64,000 nt of DNA from Vitellaria paradoxa (Eukaryota; Streptophyta; Magnoliopsida; Ericales; Sapotaceae). Made by a program: the position numbers and the translations under genes. This document shows, one piece after another, positions 25,501 to 36,554 of this stretch. The notes under the pieces were generated by a model. That model was not told the DNA's origin. It made no database searches and saw only the letters and a program-made list of their open reading frames with translations. The stretch's first letter is position 1. Every line of letters begins with the position of its first letter. The stretch is from contig CM034240.1 in assembly GCA_019916065.1 (NCBI GenBank), positions 47,540,238-47,604,237 on the forward strand, written 5' to 3'.

Positions 25501-27778
25501 CTGAAGCCAATCCACAAAATCATTCATATCATGTTAAAATATAGATTCCTAATGAACAAAGAAAACAAATATATCCCTCAAATTCAAGTTTGCCAAGTTC
25601 AAACTATACAATTATTGAATTGAAAGGGTATATTCTTGCATGTGCAAATGTTTCAGCAGCGAGTCCATCTCAGATTAGTTTCTTTTTTTTTTTTTTTGAG
25701 GGGGGGGGGGGGACCCGGAACCCCACCAACTTATCTCAGATTAGTTTTGCCTACTAATTTGACACACCAAAATTAGATTGCTGAGAAAGATAAAACAATA
25801 ACCAATTTTTTAAAGGTGAAGCCCTAGAGCTAATTTACTTATATGCAGACAGTTGATGTGGCAACAAATTCAACAAATGTGTTTAGCTGTTTGCTCTGAA
25901 AAAATAAAATTAAATCCATTTTTTTTTTTGATAAGTAAAATAAAATTAAATCCAGCTCCTACCTTGCATAATCAATCAAATCAGAGATTCAGCACATCGA
26001 ATTAAATAAAAATATCAACTCAAATCTGTAATTTCAGCAGATCGGATGGATGAAATGTAAATATTTCCAAGAAAAATTTGTGTTACTTTTTTGGCTGGGT
26101 AATCATCAATGACAAATCAAGTGGAAAAGACAGATGAGCACTTAATATACTGCTAACTACAAGGGAAAAATAAGAAGATGGATGACATTAAGATTTCAAG
26201 TGAGTCAATAACCACTTACTGCTATGTCTAGTCATGACAAGATCACCATCTTCGTCTATGGTAAGAACTTGGTTTATAGTTGCTTCATCTTTGGCAGCAT
26301 CAATATATTTGCTACCACTGGAATCAACTTCTAATCAATGAACATTACAATACATGTTAATACATATCACTGTTGAAAAGAAAAATACATCCACTAAGAT
26401 TTCTTAAGCTCTGACATGGAACGTGTCAATGCAGCAAAAAAATCATAACACATAAAGATGACACAAAGATCCATCTAAAAATGAAGTTGGTGGGTCACCC
26501 CATGGCTCCAAAAGGCATTATTAATTTGCAGCATTATTGAATAATACAAAATCTTTGCTCTGCAATTTGGTATCACCTGGTTTTGCAAACGTGCATGATA
26601 CATGTCCTGTGCAACATTCACATAACGCAGCATGCATATCATGCACAACATGTATGACTTCATTTGGCTACAAAAAGCATTTTGCTTTTTTTTGCAACTT
26701 TTTTCCGTCTTATATGGCTTTTTTTCATCAAAATTTAATTTTGTTTTGAAGTTGAAGCTTTTAGGCGTGTTAATCACATTCGTAAAAAAACAAAAATTAA
26801 AAAAACCAGCTTTTTCATTGATTTTTTACCTAAATGGATGTAAATCTTTATTTTTTTTTTTTAAGTTTTTTACAAATACGATTAAATATGCCTAAAACTA
26901 CAGCTTCGAAAAAAAAATCAAAATTTAGTGAAAAATCCATATAAGACAAAACCGGCTAAAGGTCCCCCCCCCCCCCCACAACAATTAAGTTATGGGGAAT
27001 TAGACAAGTTTCAGACGAAAAATGCACCAAGGGAGGGAAAGTAAAAAATCACGCATGCATTTTTCTTTGAGCTCAAAGAAAAGGCAATTAAAACAAATCT
27101 GCTTACTTTTTAGGCTTCGTGTGTTTTCATGTAATATAATTCTTTGAAAACAATTTTACTCATATATTAGTAAAATATTCATTAAAAAAAAGCAAATAAA
27201 TGTGTTTTCCAGAAAAATTTTACGATAAAAGCATTTCATCATAATTCCAATAACTAAAAAAAAAAGAAAACATGAAAAATTCTTTGTCTTACACCCTCAA
27301 ACATAAGCCATTGCCAGAGTTTGTAAAATTCCTACATCTCCATACATCCAACAGCAACTCCCTTCAAAATCCTAGTTTCGATCAAAAGCTCAAATTTACT
27401 CAACAGTTCATTGACTGTACCCTCCTACTAGCAAAATAGTAACAAATCATTTATCCTTCTTTCTTTTCCCCGTGTGTTCACTTTTTTATGTTTCATTTAT
27501 GAGGGTTTTGAGTTTTGCAGGTAGAATGTGGCAAAATTTTGAAACTGAAGTCAATAGATTAAAAAGAAAATAAGAGTGGGAAGAAGGGGCAAAATTGGGT
27601 CCTTACCGGATGGGAGTGAGAAGGTGAAGCGGGAGATGTAGGGGCCGGAGAAGTTGGGCGGGCAGCCCAAGTGAACCTCGCTCATCACCACATCGTCCTC
27701 CTCCAATTCGATTCCGCTCGACGGTGTCAGGGTCTCCGGCGACGGTGTAGATGAGGACGAACGCTCCCTGACATCCAT
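22589..27778 (-). CDS. METTL22: METTL22-type protein methyltransferase, nine exons
   Basis: The exons are 27607-27778, 26220-26330, 25226-25299, 24785-24887, 24480-24530, 23788-23941, 23514-23652, 22837-22939 and 22589-22746. All junctions are GT/AG and in frame, giving 354 residues. The fold is a class I (seven-strand) methyltransferase of the MTF16 group. SAM-binding motif I is ELGAGTGLVGILL (148-160), the acidic residue after strand 2 lies in TDHGDEVLDN (170-179), a Trp-bearing LDWKDSW is at 203-209, and the DxxY motif typical of METTL21/22/FAM86 enzymes is DVIY at 243-246. C-terminal FVGKCMDLTQIPRYIREYER and EIWQIKY are typical of METTL22 orthologues (Arabidopsis At1g08125 as I recall). 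Human METTL22 methylates a lysine of KIN17; the plant substrate is not known to me. The N-terminal 40 residues are Ser/Glu-rich and disordered. The start at 27778 has no downstream competitor before the conserved part. Confidence 0.92.
23965..24112. mobile_element. MITE fragment in METTL22 intron 5
   Basis: Reads GGAGGCGTTTGAAGTGGCAA, then TTGTAATTCGTACGGTAAGA and AAAAAGTAAGTAACTTTTAG, like the short Tourist-like family. The ends are poorly defined. Confidence 0.4.
26698..26955. repeat. Hairpin (foldback) element in METTL22 intron 1
   Basis: The left arm (about 26700-26800) and the right arm (about 26855-26955) are near-complementary over about 100 bases. Both contain GTCTTATATGG, a TTTTAGGC block and a CGTAAAAAA-like segment in matching order. 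The loop is about 55 bases. It has no coding capacity and could be a MITE relic. Confidence 0.6.
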
Positions 27779-28400
27779 TGAAACAGGGCAAGCGAACCCA
27801 GTAGCCCTTGTTGTCTCGAATTACTTTGCCCTGTGTTTGGTTTGAGAGAAAGCAAGAGGGTTTCTGGTACGGAAAATAAAATGGGTAAATTACCTTAAAG
27901 AGTCTTTAAGTATTGGGTAAATTATATCTGACCCCCTCAATATTTAAGTAATTACATTTGCATCTCTTAACTTTTAAAAATTACACTTACTTCCTCATTT
28001 TAAATTATTATTAACTTTGATTCTCTTCTGTTAACTAAATCTTTAAAATTTAATAAAAAATGTCAAATTAACTAAAATTTTAAGTGTTTTTCTTGTTTTT
28101 CACTCCTTCTATCACATATTCCTCAGTTTCTTTTATAAAAATATACAAAAACAAATTGACCATATTACATTAAATAAACTGTTCAAATTTAACTGAAAAT
28201 GTCAAAGTTTAATTACCAAAAAATAAAAATAAAATGTCAAAGTTTTGTTCTCTTTAATCTCCAATTTTGTGAGGAGCTGCTCAACAAATTGCAACAAGCC
28301 TTTGTCTAATTTTTCTAGCATGGAGAAATAAGATATTTATACATTTGAGAACATGATTTTTTTTCCCCGAGTGCTAAATCTGCTGAGTTCACAGGAAATT
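27779..28400. promoter_or_regulatory. 5' flank of METTL22 with a Mutator TIR relic
   Basis: The METTL22 promoter should lie here. From 27915 to about 28060 the sequence GGGTAAATTATATCTGAC, then CTCAATATTTAAGTAATTAC, matches the TIR of the element at 19391-21363. This copy is therefore a solo or truncated terminus within about 300 bases of the start codon. No TATA box can be assigned with confidence. Confidence 0.5.
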
Positions 28401-29556
28401 AGGGGTGGCAAAATGGGCGGGTTTGGTGGGTTAGTGATGGGTTTAAATGGATTGGAGGTTAAATGGGTGCAACTCAAACCTACCCATTTAAAAGGCGGGT
28501 TAGATATGAGCGGGTTGAATACGGGTTATATCAAACTCATAAACCCATATCCAACCCATTTACTTATGACCCAACTTACTTTTTAAAAAAAAATTAAAAA
28601 TTTATTTCAATTAATGTGTGTATATATATAAATACATCAATATTTATTTTAATTAATGTAATATGTTATATATTATATTTACATTTTTCAGTTAATTTTG
28701 AATTTGTACGAACCGATTTATTTTTTATTCAATTCTAAATCAACAACTCTCTCTCTCTCTCTGCGCGCGCGTGTGCACGTATGCGTGTGGGGCGTGTGTG
28801 TGTGTCTGCCCCCGTGCATGTGTGCGTGTATGTGCGTGCACGTGCGCGTGTGCATGTGTGTGTGCATATGTGCCCCCGCTGTGTAGGCGTGTATGCATGT
28901 ATTTGCTCGCGCGCGTATGTGTGCGCGCGCACGCATGTGTGTAGGTATGTATGCGTGTGTGCGCGCGCGTGTAGGCGTGTATGCCTATATGTGCACGTGC
29001 GCGTAGGTATGCATGCGTGTGCACGCGCGCGCGCATATGTACAGGTGTATACATGTGTGCGTGTGTGTGCACGTGCGTGCGTGTGTAGGCGTGTGCGTGC
29101 GCGTGCGTGTTTGTGCGCACGTGTTTGTGTAGGTGTGTGGGCGCGTGTGTGTATGTGCACGCGCGCACGGGTTATTTGTATTGAGTATGGAGGAGAATAT
29201 GAACAAAGAATGGAAGAAGAAGTAAATTATGTATAATGTATATATTATACATTTATTGTATACGTTGAATATATATACACGTATCATATATATGTAATGT
29301 ATATATTATACATTTATTGTAAATATTGGAAGAGAGAGAGAGAACAGTGTAAAGAGAGAGGGGGGTTAAACTAATTTTTTTAACTTAAATGGGTGTTTTA
29401 ATTAGTCCCGTTTCACAACTCATTTCACTAGTTTATAAATGGGTATTTTATAAGTTATCCAATTACAACCCAATTAGTAAAATAATAGGACCCAAACCCA
29501 TTTATTATGAGTTTAATTGGGTAGGTTGATGGGATTGGGTCAATTTTGCCACCCTT
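28401..29556. mobile_element. Mutator-like element carrying a TG/CG-rich repeat
   Basis: The 10-base repeat ACAGGAAATT flanks both sides (28391-28400 and 29557-29566). The terminal repeats are AGGGGTGGCAAAATGG on the left and, reverse complemented, AAGGGTGGCAAAATTG on the right. Inside each end the text is rich in GGGTTTAAATGG-type words and complements. The middle holds the alternating purine-pyrimidine tract at 28759-29168. No transposase is present. The duplication length and GGGGTGGCAA ends suit a Mutator-like element. Confidence 0.75.
28759..29168. repeat. Degenerate TG/CG/TA alternating purine-pyrimidine tract
   Basis: About 410 bases almost entirely of alternating purine and pyrimidine (GTGTGCACGTATGCGTG style), broken by a few CCCC or GTAGG words. 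It opens long frames on both strands that encode only Cys/Val/Arg- or His/Thr/Ala-rich low-complexity peptides and are not genes. Such DNA can adopt Z-form. Confidence 0.85.
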
Positions 29557-30109
29557 ACAGGAAATTGATCTGGAAACTCAATGCCTTAAGGTGGTTAAAA
29601 ACAATGAGGGAAAGAGAAGCATAAATAAGTAGAAGAAAAGGTGAGAGGATGAAAGAACAGGGAGAGGAGGAGAGAGAGAGCACAAAACATATGAATCAAA
29701 TATGAATAAAATTAAAAAGATTAATTTATGAATCATACTTGGGAGGCCCAATCTTGTATTACAAACAACAGGGCCGTATATGGCATAAACTTGTTGTGGA
29801 GATCTTGTAAAACTCTTCCTTCCCCACATGAATAAATTAACAAAGAGATTAAATCCTACACCACACCAAAACCACAAAAAAGTCCCATTAAAGAATGAAA
29901 GCTAATCACTAACTTCCTTTCCACTTGATGGGTAGAAGTAGAACTACAAGAAAATAGCATAAATTTCCATGGTTATGTCTGCAACATACAAATGAACAAA
30001 GTCTTGCGGGTCTGAAACAAATGCGGAGAAGAATAGAGTGTAACACAATTGGTAGAACGAAAAATAATTTCTTTTTTTTTTTTTTTTTATAATCTATAGT
30101 ACTACGATC
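29557..30109. other. Intergenic, 3' flank of the IST1-like gene
   Basis: This includes the presumed 3' UTR of the IST1-like gene (a poly-T run at 30070-30088 on this strand). No other feature is seen. Confidence 0.5.
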
Positions 30110-32832
30110 TTAGTTCCCTCTAAGAGCTGCAAGTCTTGAAACAAAATCATCGTAGTCTGGCAGCTTAGGATGGACATGCCCGGAATCTGGTTGAAAGGAA
30201 GCTGCCCGAGCAGGTCCTTTAGTTGTTGTCTCAGTTGGAATTGTTGGTTCCGCTCGGAGAGACGTTGCTCTAGCTGGAGGGCCATCTCTGGTTCTGTTCT
30301 TGGTTGTGTTTCCAGCGTCAATAGCAGTTTGTTGTGGAGGCGGCCGCAGTGGCTTGATAGATGCTTTTACTTCTTTCCTCAACTCATAAGTTGACTGTTT
30401 TGTACTGTGATGCATCAAAAGCTTATCTATCATCCTTTCTTCTTCATCCCTCTGACAACTCACGTCACTTAGAAGGCCTGGTTTTGAAGCCTCTTGTCTC
30501 ATTCCATTTGATTTCATTTTGCCCACAATATCACCTTTCTCACTGCCAATATTGTCAGGACCTAACCGAGGTTGGCCGTGTCTACTTCTAACTGATCTTG
30601 GCTTTGGCTTAGTTTCGCCAACCGAAACATCGCAATTATGATTATCCTTCCCATCAACTTGACCATTGAGTTTGTTGGTTCCCATTCCTTCACCACTGGA
30701 ACTTGAAGAAGTAACCCCAAAAATGGCTTCAGTTTCACCAGTTTTTGGTTTGGTGTAAGGAGGGGGGACCAATCCGTGGAAGGGCTTCTCATCAACCTTT
30801 TTCTCGGAGACATTTCTTTCTGAATTCGGATTATTCTGTCGGCCATTTTGGTCAAAACTTGCCACTCGAGTATCTTTGGTGGGAGTGTTTTCCAGGCGTC
30901 CTCCATCTACACCAATATTATCACTGCCATGTGGTTTGTATGTATCATTACTGACTTTCTTTCTGCCATAAGATGGAAGATCAATCTCCTCGTTCCTTTT
31001 TGGAGCAGCGATTACCCTTAAATTGTGGCGTTTGTTGTCAGCATCCTCATTGTTGATTTTTTTGACAGGTTCATGCTTACTTTTGGGCAATTTGCATTTG
31101 TCACCATTGTTATTCCTAGACCTCGCCTGACAATGAGCAAGACATGTATCCCAAAAGCATAAGAATTTGGAAGATGACACATTAATAATAAATCATAAGC
31201 TTGAGGACAAAACAAGAAAAATAAAGGCTTGGAGGAAGCTTCAGCCACTCCAAAGATCAAAACAGCAATTCAATATTTAATTGCTTGAAATATTTGGGCT
31301 CAACCAGTGACATCTGACAGTATGCACCCATCTTCGTAAAACCACCTTCAATTTGCTTTCCATTTTCTCCGATGGCCCTTGGCCCTTTATATGAATTTAA
31401 TAATTAAATAATACACAAGTTTATAGAGCGAAGCTTACTTTTTCAGATGCAACAGGATTAAACAGCTTCTGCTCCAGAGCTTTCGAGTCCCATTGCACTC
31501 CAAACTCTTGTGCAATCTCCTGCAATAGTTGAAGCTTCATATCCTTCGTAGGAGGCATGGCCTTCAACTTCTTGACAAACTAAGCACATACCCAATTAGC
31601 CTCTTAGTTCTTGCCTCTAAAATAAAAAACTGGAGAAATTGAAATTACAATGAGAAACAATGAATTTTCTGCCTCAAGTGAAGGCATAGAAAAGCACCTC
31701 TTGATTGACATAAGCATCAAGGGAATTCCCATATCTTTCAGCAAATATACTTCTAAGCTCGCGCAGTTCTGGCAAATCAGCGAATCTCGCCGCTGCAAAC
31801 ATCAAAGATGGTACAGCCTGCCTGCATTCCTCTGGGCATTCTCTATAGAGAAGGGGAAACAAATACACAGAAGATATCTCAGTATCATGCTTATCTTAAA
31901 AGATTTTCATTCTTTTTGGTCTGTCCTAATCTATTGAATCTAATCTGGATTTCTCATATTCTGATTTTGGAAATTAGTTCACCAATATCAACCAGAATCA
32001 CACATATTATCCACATCTATAAATTAACCATGGTGAAGAAATGATCAAGAAAACCAATTAAAAGTTTGCATATACCTCTGTTTATCCATCAGGGAAAGAT
32101 GATTTGTGATACACCCACAAAACTGCTCGACGAAATTATAACAAGCAGACAGATTCAGCTCAACAAGAAGCCCCTCAGCCTGCTTCATTGCCAACCAATT
32201 TGAAGTTACAAATTATGAATGGTTAAAAAAAAGAAAAAAGTTAAAAATCATTAATGAAGACAACTAATGACATGAAGCAAAAGGATTCAAATCCATGAAA
32301 ACCCAATTGGAAAAACAGTAACAGCAAATCAAGAAATCAATTCTAAGTTACAAATTGATGTTATGCAGTATATATAGTGAACAAAAACCATTAATAAACA
32401 GAAATAATGAAATGAAACACATACTTCAAATTAATAATAATCCAACTGGAAAATAGAACCAAAAAAAAAAAAAATCAAGAAACCACTCTATATGAAAAGT
32501 TCACACACCCACACATACACAGAGAGAGAGAGAGGGTAATTACCCTGCTATAGGCTTCGGTGTCAAGAGTCTCAAGACCATTTCTTAGAAGATCCGCAAT
32601 ATCGTTTCTCAGGTGCTTCTGCACTGCGTTTCTCTTCCTCTTTATCATCTCCATTCGAGTCTTGGTGAGTTTGATTGCTGACTTGCTGCACTCAACAACC
32701 CAAAAACAGAAAAAAAAGAAGATCAGATCATCACATCAACTCAATTCAGTAAAGAAACGTAATATAGTTCATTTGGGTTTCAAAGACCAACCATTTTGAG
32801 TAGAATTTGCTCTTCAATAACCCGTCAAGCAT
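30110..32832 (-). CDS. IST1-like protein (ESCRT-III / Vps4 regulator), six exons
   Basis: The exons are 32792-32832, 32544-32685, 32076-32179, 31698-31842, 31439-31579 and 30110-31126, in frame, giving 529 residues. The N-terminus MLDGLLKSKFYSKCKSAIKL is the conserved start of plant IST1-like proteins. The helical IST1 domain covers about residues 5-175, with RKRNAVQKHLRNDIADLL, then ECPEECRQAVPSLMFAAARF and RSIFAERYG. IST1 binds ESCRT-III and recruits or restrains the VPS4/SKD1 ATPase during multivesicular body sorting. The last exon (339 codons) is a disordered, charged tail rich in Lys/Asn/Ser. It ends DYDDFVSRLAALRGN, close to a MIM1 motif (D/ExxLxxRLxxLK/R) that would bind the VPS4 MIT domain. 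Which paralogue (ISTL1-12) it is cannot be settled here. Confidence 0.92.
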
Positions 32833-33385
32833 GTTTATTCTTTTCTGAACCCTTTATCACCAATGTCAAAGATTTAAAGACTGGATGGCGATAAATTTAA
32901 AGAACAAACTGTTAATTCGCATTGAATAAGACCAAAGAAAAGAGGCAGTTTAGAGAGAGAGAGAGCAAGAAAACTGGACACACACACAGAGACTCGAAAG
33001 AGAATGATAAATATAACTATTTAAATAGGAAGAGACAGATAAAAAGAAGCTCAAGAAGAGGAGAGAATTGGAGCAGCTTTAGAGAGACATGAATAAACAA
33101 ATGCAGTCTTTGTGTGGCGGGCTAAGTAACGCGGATTTACTAAATTAGCCACACGTTTTGCGGGCAAAATGAGCCGAGTAAAGATGGATTCGGGCGCAAA
33201 AATTGAGGGCATTTTGGGAAAAATAAAGGCTTATGGAATACGTAGTCGGCAGGGTAGAGACTCGGGAGATACCGAGGGGACCAGGGGAGACAAACCGGCG
33301 AGGATCGAGCTGTAGTTGATTAAGGAGAATCTTGGGACTTTTCCGGTTTACGATAAAAATATCCTTTCCTGGAAAAAAAAAATTG

Positions 33386-33541
33386 AGGGCTTATTTGCTA
33401 GAATAAAAAATAGGTAAAAAATACAATAAAAATAAAAAAATGTGACATAAAATTGATATGTAAAAAAATTTAATTAAAAAAATATAAAAATTAGTTATAG
33501 TTAATAAGTTTTGGTGGATTTTAGTTTCACCAAACAAGGCC
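33386..33541. mobile_element. Short MITE
   Basis: Ends GGGCTTATTTGCTAG and CACCAAACAAGGCC are inverted repeats, with A-rich left and T-rich right halves. Relatives lie near 44215-44355, 44565-44706 and 61610-61730 (TTTGGT...ATAAAATTTAAT style), suggesting one scattered family. Confidence 0.45.
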
Positions 33542-34490
33542 TGAGTTTGAAATTGTCAGTAGTTATCAATTATGTAAATGGAAATAAAATTTAGGATTTT
33601 TTTTAAATTATATAAATTAATATAAATTTAGTGAGGTTGTCACACTGTGAATAAAAAATCTAAATTTTGTAGAGATTTGTAGAGATTTAATGAGTTCTAA
33701 AATGCCTTTAATATAATTTTTACCAAATTTATTTTGTTGAAGTGCCTTTTTTTTTCCATTTACAATTGCAAGATGTCTCTTTTGATATTTAAAAAAATAA
33801 TTAATTGAAACGAAAGTGCTGAAAATGATTTTTTTTTTTTTTTTTTTTTTGCACAAAAGAAGCACATAAATGGATGTTTAACACTTTTATTTAAAAAAAA
33901 ATGGAAGAAAAACTTGACCAAAAAAAAAGGTCATTGAGGGAAAAAAAACTAATTTTATAAAAATAAAAGTCTTATTTTGTTCTCAAGACTGAGTCACTGA
34001 CAAAATAAGAAAGCAGAATATTTGCATCAAATTTTTTAACATATACTGAAAGATATCGTTTCTCTATTTTACAACATTCTTATTCAATTGATTTTATAAT
34101 AATTTTTTAAATTATTTTCCACTATATTGAAATATTCATTCCTCCAATCATATCTTTCTTTTTTATTTCCTTTTAAAAATTAGAAAAAAAGTAGTAGAGG
34201 AATATATTTTTGATATATTTAGAGATGCTCTAAATTTGTTTAAAAAATTAATTTTTTTTTTTTTTTTTGGGGTAAGAAAACAAATCTTGCATTTGTCCCA
34301 CAATAGATGGACTGGCCGATGAAGTCGAAGAAAAGGACAAACATGCCCTCCTAAAATATTCATAATGATGGAGTAACTAAAATACTAGAGGTTTGGTCAA
34401 TACATGCCCAAGTTGAACAATCAATTTTGGAGCTTTCATTTTATTAATAGAAGCAAATATGGTTCAGTTATTGCTTAGGCCCTACGTCGA

Positions 34491-34763
34491 GGGTTCAAGG
34501 GGCTGCAGTGAATAATCTACTGTAAAGATTGTAGTGGAAAAATAAAAGATTGAAATCTCTTTATATTTAATTCAATTGTTGTAATTTATTTTAATTAAAT
34601 TTATTTTTAAAATAAAAATAAAAGTTTAAAAATTTTAATTGGAGCACAATTAATGCGGAATATTAAAGATTACGTGTCATTAAAGTGCAAAGAGATCTCA
34701 ACCCTTTATTTCTCCACTGCAACCCCTGCAGTGGATTTGTTCACTGCAGCCCTCTTGAACCCC
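34491..34763 (+). mobile_element. Hairpin MITE (CTGCAGTGAA family), copy 2
   Basis: The ends TTCAAGGGGCTGCAGTGAA and (reverse complement) TTCAAGAGGGCTGCAGTGAA are near-perfect inverted repeats. Subterminal CTACTGTAAAG and CTGCAGTGGATTTG form a second pair. The flanks CCCTACGTCGAGGG and CCCTACCTCGATGGG look like a 14-15 bp target duplication. No coding capacity. Confidence 0.7.
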
Positions 34764-34772
34764 TACCTCGAT

Positions 34773-35046
34773 GGGTTCCAGGAAGTTGCAGCGAAGAAAT
34801 CCACTATAGGGGCTGCAGTGAAAAATCAAAGGTTGAGATTTAATTATTTTTAATCAGATGGTTCTAATTTAATTTAATTAAAATTATTTTTAAAATAAAA
34901 ATAAATGTTAAAAAAATCTAATTAGAAGACAATTAATGTAGAATGTAAAAAGTCACGCGTCATTAAAGTGCGAATAAATCTCAGCCCTTTATTTCTTTAC
35001 TGCGGCCCCTGCAGTGGATTTCTTTCACTGCAACCCCCTAGAACCC
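34773..35046 (+). mobile_element. Hairpin MITE (CTGCAGTGAA family), copy 3
   Basis: Directly follows copy 2, sharing the CCCTACCTCGAT spacer, which appears again at its right edge. Landmarks: GGGTTCCAGGAAGTTGCAG, ATCCACTATAGGGGCTGCAG, GCGGCCCCTGCAGTGGATTT. The two copies are therefore arranged head to tail between three copies of one target word. Confidence 0.7.
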
Positions 35047-35208
35047 TACCTCGATTCCTCTTTCTTCATAATAATTTGTTGAACTTTTATTGTGAGCCAT
35101 CAAAAATGATATGTTGGTTAGGAATGCGAATCCAATTATACATATATTAGAGCCAACCACTCAATTTTAGCATCTCAAAATATTTAATACAAGCCTATGA
35201 AAAAAAAG

Positions 35209-35470
35209 TTCAGGGTCGTAGTGAAAAAATTAACTGTAAGAGTTTTAGTAAAAAAATTAAAGGTTGAGATTGATTTACACTTTAGTAATATATAACTTTT
35301 GACATTATGCATTGGTTGTGCTCCAATCAAATTTTTTAAAGTTTCATTTTTATTTTGAAAATAATTTTACTTAAATCAAATTAAAACTATTAGATTAAAT
35401 ACAAAAAAATCTCAACCCTTGATTTTTCACTCCAGCTCTTAGTGAATTTTTTCACTGGAGCTCCTTAGAA
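35209..35470 (+). mobile_element. Hairpin MITE (CTGCAGTGAA family), copy 4
   Basis: Flanked by CCTATG followed by 8 As and G on the left (35194-35208), and by CCTATG with 7 As and G on the right (35471-35484), a 14-15 base direct repeat. The ends TTCAGGGTCGTAGTGAAA and (reverse complement) TTCTAAGGAGCTCCAGTGAA are inverted. The core shares TTTGACATTATGCATTGG and GTGCTCCAATCAAATTTT with other copies. Confidence 0.7.
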
Positions 35471-36554
35471 CCTATGAAAAAAAGCTCTTTGCATTCAAGA
35501 TGCTCATAATTCTATATTTAATTTGATTTAGTATCGAGACTTAAATTAAATTGCAAGTAATTAATTTGAAAGATTTTAATATCCTAGTTAAATCATTCAA
35601 TTAAGAAAATTAAACTGATTTCGGTTCATCTTGATGACTTTGTAGAAAATGGCTTATTGTATTTTAAAGAATCAAGACATTGTTAATCAATTATAACACA
35701 AATTACTTAAAAAATGCTTACATTATTTAAAAAGTGATTTTTATGATATCAAACATATTTTCCCACACATATATATTATTCAAAATTCTCAGTTTGATTT
35801 AGTCAATTGGCCGCTCAAATCACAAGCCGGATCAAACCGTCAAATTTTTTAATTTTGTAAATTGTAATTAAACCACTAATTCAAAAATAAATAAAAAAAT
35901 TCAAACCAAACCAAAGAACTTATCTATTTTGATTTAACGATTTTATCGGTTTGGTTGCGTGTTTGTAATTTGTATATTACTAAATTTTTTTTAACAAAAA
36001 TATTTGATCAAAATGATATATTACAAAAAAATGTTAAAAAAAAATAAAACTCACAGTATATGTACATAATTGCCGGAATCACATTTACATAATTTTGATT
36101 TAAAATTGCGTAAAAAAAAATCAGTAGAACAACATTTTCTTAGACAAAATAAAATAAGCTGAGAGTTAAAACAAGAAAGAAAAATGAGCTTTGTTGAGGA
36201 TAAAAAAAAACACATTCGCGTCCGGGTTTGAACCCATAAACCGTTTGGTCCGAAGCCTTGCTCGAAAGATTGGGGTTATTTTAGTAATTTAGGGGGCTTT
36301 GGGCGTTTGGTTGGTTGGTTGGTTTGTTTAATAACCAGCTAAGCATGAGGAACAACGCACACCGTGGCGGGAAAAAAACGACCACCCTCCGTTTTTGTTC
36401 GCTCATCCATCAGTTGGAAGAGCCCTTGCTTGATAACGAAGCCAGCTGCTAATGGGAATGCAAAAAAGGGTAATGCCGAGCAGAAGACAGCTGGGATGGT
36501 GCCATGTGTCACTGCCCTATTAACCCATTAGTTACTCCTCATGCTTAACTGTAA

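Noticed and set aside
28698..29236. Several overlapping long open frames on both strands in the TG-rich tract
   Set aside because: They encode only low-complexity Cys/Val/Arg or His/Thr/Ala peptides produced by the alternating repeat and lie inside a transposon.
36205..36290. tRNA-like B-box word GGGTTCAAACCC on the minus strand
   Set aside because: No matching A box, acceptor stem or cloverleaf could be drawn; too little for a tRNA call.
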